A program made the translations under genes and the position numbers. 5,558 nucleotides of DNA from an uncultured Phycisphaerales bacterium (lineage in GTDB: Bacteria > Planctomycetota > Phycisphaerae > Phycisphaerales > UBA1924). Within the stretch, counting starts at the first letter, position 1. Every line of letters begins with the position of its first letter. The stretch covers positions 1 through 5,558 of the forward strand of contig CALMQD010000143.1 in NCBI GenBank assembly GCA_937871415.1. The letters run 5' to 3'. Shown here piece by piece: positions 1 through 5,558 of the stretch. The notes under the pieces were generated by a model. That model was not told where the DNA came from, searched no databases, and was given only the letters and a program-made list of their open reading frames with translations.

Positions 1-1
1 G

Positions 2-904
2 GGCAACACGAACATCACCGGCCAGGCGGGCACGAACTCCTGGTGGGTCAACGGGCGCGCCGGCACGATCAAGGTCGGCTCGACCAACGTCTACTTCAGC
101 GCGTCCTTCGCCGGCGCCGTCGACAGCTTCCAGACCACGGTCGCCGACATGCGGGGCGACCTCGCCGCGCCGAGGTTCAACAGCGTCTCCATCGCCAAAA
201 CCATCAACACCGGGCGCATCCTCGCCGGCGCCAACCTCGGGCGCGACGGGCGACTCGGCGGTGCCGGCCTCAACGCCGACTCCTTCTCCTTCGGTCAGCT
301 CCTTTCCCTCTACGTCGGCAACAAGATCCTCCGCGGCATCATCGGCGTCGGGCTCGACCCGGTGAACGGCGTCTTCGACGACGGCGACGACTTCATCCGC
401 GGCGGCGCCGGCTCCAAGCTCGGCCCCGTCACCGTCGTCTCCGCCACCACCCCGACGACCCGCTTCCTCGCCGGCAAGTACACCGGCGCCGTCTCGATCA
501 ACGGCGCCGCGATCAACCCCAAGAACGATCGTCGCTTCGTGCTGACCGAGAGCGTCGCGCCCACGGCCGTCGTCGTCGGCTCCATCCCGACCACCGGCCC
601 CGCGACCATCAGCATCAAGTTCACCGACAACGGCCTCCTGAACATCGCGACCATCGGCAACATGGACGTGAAGATCACCGGGCCCGCCGGCTTCGAGTCG
701 TTCCTCACGCTTTCAACGGCCCTTCCCCCCGAGAACTCGAACACGTACACGGCGACGTTCAACGTCGCCGCGCCCGGCGGCGCGTGGGACCCCGCCGACG
801 CCGGCATGTACCAGATCGTCCTGCTCGACAACGCCGTGCGCGACATGGTCGGCAACTTCGTGCCCGGCGGTACGCTGGGCACGTTCACGATCTCGTTCGT
901 CTGA
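2..904 (+). CDS. C-terminal part of a large beta-rich, probably exported protein (5' truncated by window edge)
   Basis: The reading frame is open from the window edge and ends at TGA 902-904, giving the last 300 residues; the true start lies outside the window. The composition is rich in Gly, Thr, Val, Asn and Asp and poor in Cys and Lys, typical of secreted beta-structured surface proteins. Residues 1-183 hold strand-like stretches around an acidic, glycine-rich segment (about 117-131, GLDPVNGVFDDGDDF) that could bind calcium. Residues about 184-300 look like one Ig-like beta sandwich, ending with the pattern YQIVLLDNAVRDMVGN followed by a short GTFTISF strand that closes the protein. Giant planctomycete exported proteins often carry such domains. 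There is no C-terminal hydrophobic anchor, LPXTG motif or PEP-CTERM-like tail, so the protein would be free or held by its missing N-terminal part. Frame and product class are fairly sure; function is unknown. Confidence 0.75.
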   Translation, partial: GNTNITGQAGTNSWWVNGRAGTIKVGSTNVYFSASFAGAVDSFQTTVADMRGDLAAPRFNSVSIAKTINTGRILAGANLGRDGRLGGAGLNADSFSFGQLLSLYVGNKILRGIIGVGLDPVNGVFDDGDDFIRGGAGSKLGPVTVVSATTPTTRFLAGKYTGAVSINGAAINPKNDRRFVLTESVAPTAVVVGSIPTTGPATISIKFTDNGLLNIATIGNMDVKITGPAGFESFLTLSTALPPENSNTYTATFNVAAPGGAWDPADAGMYQIVLLDNAVRDMVGNFVPGGTLGTFTISFV

Positions 905-924
905 GCGGACGCGATGTTCGGCAA

Positions 925-946
925 GCACGCGCGCGAGCGCCCGTGC
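925..946. terminator. possible bidirectional hairpin between convergent genes
   Basis: In the 56-base gap between two convergent stop codons, GCACG (925-929) can pair with CGTGC (942-946). A C-C mismatch follows, then GCG (931-933) pairs with CGC (938-940) around a CGAG tetraloop. The position fits a shared terminator, but no T-tract follows on either strand, and short hairpins are expected by chance in DNA this rich in G and C. Confidence 0.25.
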
Positions 947-960
947 GCCTCCGGCACGCG

Positions 961-2643
961 TCAGACCTTCCGGTCCAGCAGCCGGTACGACACCGCCTCG
1001 GCCACGTGCGCGGCCTCGATCGCTTCCGACCCGTCCAGGTCCGCGATCGTCCGCGCCACGCGCCGGATCTTGTCGTACGCCCGGGCCGACAGGCCCAGTT
1101 CGCCCATCGCCTGCGCGAGCATCTGGTGCGCATCGGTGGAGAACGGCGCGAGCTGGTCGAGCATCTTCCCCGTGAGGCGCGCGTTGGGCAGACCACCCGA
1201 GACCCGTCGTGCGATCTGCCTGGCGCGGGCCTTGCTCACCATGTCCCGCATCTGCGCGCTGCTCGTCCCTTTGGGTGCGCCGGACAACTGCCTGAACGGC
1301 ACCGCCGGCGCTTCGACATGGATATCGATGCGGTCGATCAGCGGCCCGCTGATCTTCGCCAGGTACCGGTCCATCGCCCGACGCCCGACCTCGTCCGCCG
1401 GCATGTCTCCCTTGGGCGTTGGATTCATCGCCGCCACCAGCATGAAGTTCGCCGGGAACTTCACCGCCGAGTGCGAGCGCGCGATCGTCACGCTCCGCTC
1501 CTCCAGCGGCTGGCGCAGCGTTTCGAGCACGTCCCGCGGAAACTCGGGCAACTCATCCAGGAACAGCACGCCGTGGTGCGCGAGCGAGATCTCGCCCGGG
1601 CGCGGCACCGCGCCGCCGCCGACAATCGCCGGGCCCGATGCCGTGTGGTGCGGCGACCGCACGGGGCGCGTGGTCACCAGCCCGCGCTGCTGATCGCCGC
1701 TGGGCATCGCCCCGGCCGCGGAATAGATGCGCGTGACCTCCAGCGCCTCGTCGGGCGTGAGCGCGGGCAGGATTCCGGCCAGGGCCCGGGCCATCATCGT
1801 CTTGCCCGTGCCCGCCGGGCCGAGCATGATGATGTTGTGCCCGCCCGCCGCGGCCACCACCAGCGCACGCTTCACCGCCTCCTGCCCGCGCACGTCGGCG
1901 AAGTCGATCGGCGCCTCGGCCGTGCGCAAGAGTCCGACCACGTCCACCGGCGCGTGCGGCTGCGCTTCCAAATGCCCTGTCAGCAACCCCACCACCTCGG
2001 CGAGCGTCGAGACCCCGATCGCCTCGATCCCCACGACCACCGCCGCCTCCGCGGCGTTCTCTTTCGGCACCACCACGCCCCGCGCGCCTCGCGCCTTGGC
2101 CATCGCCGCCATCGCGATCACGCCCTTCACCGGGCGCAACCGCCCGTCGAGCGCAAGTTCACCGGCAAAGACCAGGTCGCGCACGTCGAGCCCCTCATCA
2201 CGGAGCCCGGACCCAGCGCCCGATCCGTTCGGACCGCTCCGATCGGCGCCGTTGGTCGGGCCCGCACCGGCACCCTTGGCTGCGTGCCCCGGGCTCGCCG
2301 TCGCCGCGGGCGACATCGCCCGTTCCAGGTCTTTTCGCACCCGCACCGGGCTCAGGACGCCCTGCGCCAGCAGCAGCCCCACCGCGATCGGCAGGTCGTA
2401 GAGCGGCCCTTCCTTCTTCACTTCGGCCGGTGCCAGGTTGATCAGCACACGCCCTCCGGGGAACGTGAACCCCGAGTTCGCCAGCGCGCTCTTCACACGC
2501 TCGATGGACTCCTTCACCGCCAGGTCCGGCAACCCCACGACCATCGACTTGGTCTCGCTGTTGCGGATGTCGCAGTCGATCTCGACCTCGACCGGCAGCG
2601 CGTCGATCCCGTGGAGCACATACGATTGCACGCGGGCAAGCAT
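961..2643 (-). CDS. comM: YifB/ComM family Mg-chelatase-like AAA+ ATPase
   Basis: A complete 560-residue protein. Residues 1 to about 225 form the N-terminal S5/Lon-protease-like (ChlI-type) domain, with the conserved VVGLPDLAVKES and INLAPAEVKKEGPLYDLPIA segments. The Mg-chelatase AAA+ domain follows: DVRGQEAVKRAL at 250-261, Walker A GPAGTGKT at 275-282, RPVRSPHHTAS near 326-336, Walker B GVLFLDELPEF at 358-368, ISGPLIDRID at 431-440. The C-terminal lid ends with GLSARAYDKI and RVARTIADLDGSE near 517-540. The start matches the usual family beginning MLARV; the same frame is open further upstream but has no homology there. In Vibrio cholerae, ComM is a hexameric helicase driving branch migration during natural transformation; elsewhere its role is less clear. 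Residues about 107-153 are a Gly/Ala/Ser-rich insertion absent from E. coli ComM, and the Cys cluster that many YifB proteins carry after AAMNP is missing. It is convergent with the left gene and divergent from the dehydrogenase. Confidence 0.96.
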   Translation of the reverse strand: MLARVQSYVLHGIDALPVEVEIDCDIRNSETKSMVVGLPDLAVKESIERVKSALANSGFTFPGGRVLINLAPAEVKKEGPLYDLPIAVGLLLAQGVLSPVRVRKDLERAMSPAATASPGHAAKGAGAGPTNGADRSGPNGSGAGSGLRDEGLDVRDLVFAGELALDGRLRPVKGVIAMAAMAKARGARGVVVPKENAAEAAVVVGIEAIGVSTLAEVVGLLTGHLEAQPHAPVDVVGLLRTAEAPIDFADVRGQEAVKRALVVAAAGGHNIIMLGPAGTGKTMMARALAGILPALTPDEALEVTRIYSAAGAMPSGDQQRGLVTTRPVRSPHHTASGPAIVGGGAVPRPGEISLAHHGVLFLDELPEFPRDVLETLRQPLEERSVTIARSHSAVKFPANFMLVAAMNPTPKGDMPADEVGRRAMDRYLAKISGPLIDRIDIHVEAPAVPFRQLSGAPKGTSSAQMRDMVSKARARQIARRVSGGLPNARLTGKMLDQLAPFSTDAHQMLAQAMGELGLSARAYDKIRRVARTIADLDGSEAIEAAHVAEAVSYRLLDRKV

Positions 2644-2646
2644 GAG

Positions 2647-4323
2647 TTGAGTGTAACAAGCGAGGGCCTGCCGCTGAACACCCTGCCGGTCGAACCATTC
2701 TTTTCCAGTGCCGATGCCGCCTGCCGCCGGGCCGCGCGGACTTTCGCCGCCGATCGTTCCGCCCCGCTCCCGCTCGCCGTCCGCGCCGGGCTTCTCCGCT
2801 CCATCGCCGATGCGCTCGAAGCCCGGCGTGAAGCCGTCATCGCCCAGGCCGCCGCCGAGACCGCCCTCACGCCCGATGAACTCGCCCCCGAGTTCCGGCG
2901 CATGGTCGAGACGTTTCGGCTCTTCGCGGGCCTTGTCGCCGAGGGCTCGTGGGTCCGGGCCTCGGTTGACACACCCGTCGGCAAAGGTGCGCCGGCCGCG
3001 ATCGGTCCCAACCACGACGTCCGCTCCATGCTCCTGCCCCTGGGCCCCGTTGCGGTCTTCGGCGCGAGCAACTTCCCGCTCGCCTACGGCGTCTGCGGCG
3101 GAGACACCGCCTCCGCGCTCGCCGCCGGATGCACGGTCATCGTGAAGGAGCACCCGGCTCACCCGGGCACGGGCCGACTGCTTGCCGAGATCGCCCACGA
3201 CGCGATCCGAGCTCTGACCACGCAAAGGCACGCGTCGCCGCCCGACACCGAGCCGCCGCTCTGGCTCGCCTATCTGTTCAATGAGAACGAGCGCGACCTC
3301 GCGCCGGCGCAAGCGCTGGTGACCCACCCCGAGATCGCCGCCGTCGGCTTCACCGGCTCCATCCCCGGCGGTCTTGCGGTCTCGCGCCTCGCGGCCCAGC
3401 GCCCAAGACCCATCCCCGTCTTCGCCGAGATGGGCAGCAACAACATGGTCGCCGTGACGCGCTCCGCGCTGCACGCCCGCGGCGTGGCGATCGCCCACGA
3501 ACTCGCCGACTCGATCCTCGCCCGCTTCGGCCAGCAGTGCACCTGCATCGGGCTGGTGCTGCTCGACGCCGCGGCGGACAGTGCCGCACGCAGTGCCTTC
3601 ACGACAGCGCTGCGCGATCGTCTCGCCGGCGCTCCGCCGCGAGACATGCTCTCAGCCAAAGTGCGGGACACGTACGTTCGGCGGCTGGAGGAAGCCGCGC
3701 GCGCAGCGAGGAACCAGCAGGAAGAAGCCGGAACGCCGCCGGCGGTTTCGACCGACCGTCGCGCCGCGGCTCGGCTGATCGAGATCGAACCCTTCGGGCC
3801 CGATCGGCTCTTCGACCCGCGCCTGCGCGAGGAGATCTTCGGCCCTGCCTGCGTTCTCGCCTCCGCCGACCTCGCCGACGCGGCGTTCATCGACCGACTG
3901 CTGAATCCCGCGGGTCACCCGGGTGATTCGAGTGAAACGCGAGTGTCCACCGGCGACAGTTGGGGGCGCGGCGCACTCGTCGCCAGCATCTATCTTGAGT
4001 CTCCGCCCGCGCCGCACGAACTCCGCCTCGCGGAGCGGGTCGGCCGCTCGGTCGGACGCCTCGCGTTCAACTCCGTGACCACCGGCGTCCGCGTTTGCCG
4101 GTCGATGGTCCATTCGGGTCCGTACCCGGCGTGCTCGCGTCCCGAATCCACAGCGGTCGGGCACCTGGCGATCGAACGCTGGTGCCGCCCAGTCTGTTTC
4201 CAGAACGCGCCTCCCGAACTGCTCCCGCTCCAACTGCGGGACGACAACCCGCTCGCGATCTCGCGCACCATCAACGGCCGTTTCTCGCCCGCCCGCCAAT
4301 CCGAGCCCGGAGTCGGAGCATGA
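2647..4323 (+). CDS. 2-oxoglutarate-semialdehyde (2,5-dioxovalerate) dehydrogenase-like aldehyde dehydrogenase
   Basis: An NAD(P)-dependent aldehyde dehydrogenase of the KGSADH type, which oxidises 2,5-dioxopentanoate to 2-oxoglutarate at the end of sugar-acid, pentose (Weimberg-type) or hydroxyproline breakdown. Numbering from TTG 2647 (558 residues): GPVAVFGASNFPLAYG at 133-148 with oxyanion Asn142, Lys167 in TVIVKEHPAHPGT, the cofactor-loop motif GFTGS at 234-238, general base Glu261 in FAEMGS, nucleophile Cys298 in GQQCTC, and Glu396 in EEIFGP. The C-terminal SMVHSGPYPA (486-495) and CRPVCFQN (513-520) are diagnostic of this subfamily and absent from most other ALDHs. The start is uncertain. 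No ATG lies before residue 86 although homology begins by about residue 21, so a non-ATG start is needed: TTG 2647 was chosen; GTG 2611, TTG 2626 and CTG 2668/2674/2683 are alternatives. About 20 extra residues sit at 420-442. The exact substrate is inferred from the subfamily only. Confidence 0.88.
   Translation: MSVTSEGLPLNTLPVEPFFSSADAACRRAARTFAADRSAPLPLAVRAGLLRSIADALEARREAVIAQAAAETALTPDELAPEFRRMVETFRLFAGLVAEGSWVRASVDTPVGKGAPAAIGPNHDVRSMLLPLGPVAVFGASNFPLAYGVCGGDTASALAAGCTVIVKEHPAHPGTGRLLAEIAHDAIRALTTQRHASPPDTEPPLWLAYLFNENERDLAPAQALVTHPEIAAVGFTGSIPGGLAVSRLAAQRPRPIPVFAEMGSNNMVAVTRSALHARGVAIAHELADSILARFGQQCTCIGLVLLDAAADSAARSAFTTALRDRLAGAPPRDMLSAKVRDTYVRRLEEAARAARNQQEEAGTPPAVSTDRRAAARLIEIEPFGPDRLFDPRLREEIFGPACVLASADLADAAFIDRLLNPAGHPGDSSETRVSTGDSWGRGALVASIYLESPPAPHELRLAERVGRSVGRLAFNSVTTGVRVCRSMVHSGPYPACSRPESTAVGHLAIERWCRPVCFQNAPPELLPLQLRDDNPLAISRTINGRFSPARQSEPGVGA
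2650..2678 (-). promoter_or_regulatory. possible comM promoter, leaderless type
   Basis: On the minus strand, TACACT (2655-2650) resembles a -10 box. A weak -35 candidate, TTCAGC (2678-2673), lies 17 bases upstream. The -10 ends only six bases before the comM ATG, so transcription would begin at or next to the start codon. No Shine-Dalgarno precedes the ATG, consistent with a leaderless message. The area is the least GC-rich spot nearby. The match is modest and unproven. Confidence 0.3.
3915..3926. repeat. 12-bp perfect palindrome TCACCCGGGTGA inside the dehydrogenase gene
   Basis: The sequence equals its own reverse complement. It lies in the part of the dehydrogenase gene that encodes the extra residues 420-442, a stretch with more A and T than its surroundings. 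It may be a remnant of a small inserted element, or chance in GC-rich DNA. Confidence 0.35.
4309..4312 (+). promoter_or_regulatory. Shine-Dalgarno GGAG for the secreted-protein gene
   Basis: GGAG lies seven bases before the ATG at 4320, inside the end of the dehydrogenase gene. It supports this ATG over the in-frame ATG at 4350, which has an AGG directly abutting it and no properly spaced site. With the ATGA stop/start overlap it points to translational coupling. Confidence 0.6.
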
Positions 4324-5558
4324 CGGCGGATCGGCGCCGATCGTGGAGGATGCCGATCGCGCGGGCCGCGCTCTGTTCGGCGCTCGCGTGGCTCGCGTGC
4401 GCGTCAGCGGTTGGCGCGGAGGAGCCGTCCGGCCAACCAGGAAGCGCGCCGACCCCGGCGCCCGTCACGGCCCACTCCCCGGCGTCCAATGCCCCGGTGC
4501 CGCTGCGCACGGTCGGCGATCGCCACGAGCCCGGCGCCGTCGGGCGCTATATCCAGGTCACCGGCAACGTCGGACCCTTCGGTTTCCCGCCCGACTTCGT
4601 GAAGCTCGGCGGGTGGCGAGCCTGGGGCAAACGCGTCGCCGATGAACTCCGCGAAGACCAGATGTACAAGGTCTTCCTCTGGCTGCCCGAGGGCAACACC
4701 TCGCCCCTGGGCTGGCGATTGCTCCAGACACCCCGCGGCGGCGAGATCTACGACAAATCGCGCCCGCTCCCGTCCGGCCTCAAACTCATCTTCGACGCCG
4801 GCCTCTACCGCCATCGTTCCAGCAACGACGAGTTCGAACGCGCCGTCGCCGACAATCAAGCCAAGACCGATGCGCTGCTCACCATCCGCGCCGCGGTCGA
4901 CGACGTCGCCCGCACACTCCAGATTCCCGGCGGCAAGGGCGAGGTCTGGGTCTACTTCGGCAATCTCTTCGATGCCGGCGACCGTCCCGAGCACATCCCG
5001 CTCGCCAAGCGCCAGCCGGCGGTGCGCGCGGCACGGGTCAAGCGCCTGCTCGCGCCGTACAAGGCCGGCAAGGTCGACGGCATCGCGATCGACGCGACCA
5101 GCGGGGCCGCGCCCGACTCGGTCGAGTGGGAGGTCGCCCGCCAGATCCTGCTCGATTTCCCGCTCGTGGGCTGCGAACTCTGGCCGGTGAAGGGACCGAG
5201 CGCGCAGTGGGGCAAGGATCCGCGCGTCACGGGCTTTGCCCGCGGCGACTGGTGGTACCGGCGCGACGATCCGACGATGGTCCCGAACTTTTTCCCACGC
5301 GAAGAGGTCGCCGGACACCTCGGCGTGCTCTGTGTCGCCAAGCCCGACAACGCCGCCGGCACGCACGGCACCATCGAGAACGTCTCGCGCGACGAGGCGC
5401 TGCGCTTCATCCGCGACGCCGCGAGCGAGGGCTACGACGTTTACTCCAACCAGCGCTTCACGCGCTTCGAACTGCTCAGCGCGGGCGTGATCGCCGCGCC
5501 GCGTTCGCCGGCGCTGCGCCCGTCGCCGCCCCCGCCCACGCCCCCCCCGGGCCCGCCC
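4320..5558 (+). CDS. secreted protein of unknown function, possible alpha/beta-barrel fold (3' truncated)
   Basis: The frame is open from ATG 4320 to the window edge: 413 residues without a stop. The ATG overlaps the dehydrogenase stop (ATGA) and has a GGAG ribosome site. Residues 1-15 are arginine-rich, about 16-31 hydrophobic, and AVGA-EE at 30-35 is a good signal peptidase I site, so the mature protein is exported. A Pro/Ala/Ser linker (about 36-62) follows. From residue 76 on, strand-like stretches alternate with helices: RYIQVTGNVG, MYKVFLWLPEG, GEVWVYFGNL, VDGIAIDATSG, VGCELWPVKG, GHLGVLCVA, GYDVYSNQRF. This order, with polar or acidic residues at strand ends (Asp258, Glu286), resembles a TIM barrel as in many glycoside hydrolases, but I recognise no specific family. 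Residues 394-413 are proline-rich. Gene and export are well supported; fold and function are open. Confidence 0.85.
   Translation, partial: MTADRRRSWRMPIARAALCSALAWLACASAVGAEEPSGQPGSAPTPAPVTAHSPASNAPVPLRTVGDRHEPGAVGRYIQVTGNVGPFGFPPDFVKLGGWRAWGKRVADELREDQMYKVFLWLPEGNTSPLGWRLLQTPRGGEIYDKSRPLPSGLKLIFDAGLYRHRSSNDEFERAVADNQAKTDALLTIRAAVDDVARTLQIPGGKGEVWVYFGNLFDAGDRPEHIPLAKRQPAVRAARVKRLLAPYKAGKVDGIAIDATSGAAPDSVEWEVARQILLDFPLVGCELWPVKGPSAQWGKDPRVTGFARGDWWYRRDDPTMVPNFFPREEVAGHLGVLCVAKPDNAAGTHGTIENVSRDEALRFIRDAASEGYDVYSNQRFTRFELLSAGVIAAPRSPALRPSPPPPTPPPGPP
5541..5548 (+). repeat. C8 homopolymer in a proline-coding tract at the window end
   Basis: Eight consecutive C residues lie within a C-rich, proline-coding tail (about 5517-5558) of the secreted-protein gene. 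Such runs are prone to replication slippage and to sequencing or assembly error, so the reading frame beyond this point is not certain. Confidence 0.7.

Noticed and set aside
152..160. RGD tripeptide in the left-edge protein
   Set aside because: Three residues occur readily by chance and nothing suggests integrin binding.
310..957. 215-residue minus-strand open frame overlapping the left-edge gene
   Set aside because: It is antisense to the well-supported beta-rich protein and shows no family features.
43..2646. Long plus-strand open frame continuous with the dehydrogenase, giving an apparent 1426-residue protein
   Set aside because: The part before about 2647 is an arginine/histidine-rich shadow of the left-edge gene and the antisense of comM; only the dehydrogenase part has homology.
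2644..3498. N-terminal extension of comM on the minus strand
   Set aside because: The comM family begins at MLARV (2643); the upstream part is antisense to the dehydrogenase and glycine/arginine-rich without recognisable motifs.
4332..4350. Twin-arginine (Tat) motif in DRRRSWRMP
   Set aside because: The consensus hydrophobic residues after the arginine pair are missing; the arginines fit an ordinary positive n-region.
4380..4410. Lipoprotein signal (WLAC) in the secreted protein
   Set aside because: Trp at -3 and Leu at -2 do not fit a lipobox, and a good signal peptidase I site (AVGA-EE) lies just downstream.
4404..5366. 320-residue minus-strand open frame
   Set aside because: It is antisense to the secreted-protein gene, which has a signal peptide, a ribosome site and coupling; the minus-strand product shows no motifs and fits a GC-rich shadow.

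Overview
This is a very GC-rich window packed with coding sequence. It holds four protein-coding genes, two of them cut by the window edges, and I see no RNA genes, CRISPR arrays or insertion sequences. The strong G/C bias at third codon positions and the aspartate- and glycine-rich beta-type exported protein at the left edge suggest a planctomycete, possibly of the Phycisphaerae type. That placement is an inference from style, not from a marker gene.

Layout. Bases 2-904 (+) hold the last 300 residues of a large beta-rich, probably exported protein ending in an Ig-like domain. A 56-base convergent gap with a possible hairpin separates it from a complete comM/yifB gene (961-2643, -), a Mg-chelatase-like AAA+ ATPase. 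Divergent from comM, with only three bases between the chosen start codons, is an aldehyde dehydrogenase of the 2-oxoglutarate-semialdehyde (2,5-dioxovalerate) type (2647-4323, +). Its stop overlaps the ATG of a fourth gene (4320 to the window end, +), which encodes a secreted protein that I do not recognise. It has a signal peptide, a core whose strand/helix pattern could be an alpha/beta barrel, and a proline-rich tail running off the edge.

How the genes relate. The dehydrogenase and the secreted protein form a translationally coupled pair (ATGA overlap with a good Shine-Dalgarno), so they are probably one operon. The dehydrogenase would finish the oxidation of sugar acids, pentoses or hydroxyproline to 2-oxoglutarate in the cytoplasm. 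The secreted partner has no assigned role; an extracytoplasmic function in acquiring or processing a substrate is a guess from context. comM and the left-edge gene look unrelated to this operon.

The most interesting items are the unrecognised secreted protein and its coupling to a dehydrogenase, the missing ATG start and shortened N-terminus of the dehydrogenase, a possible leaderless promoter for comM, and low-complexity insertions in both comM and the dehydrogenase.
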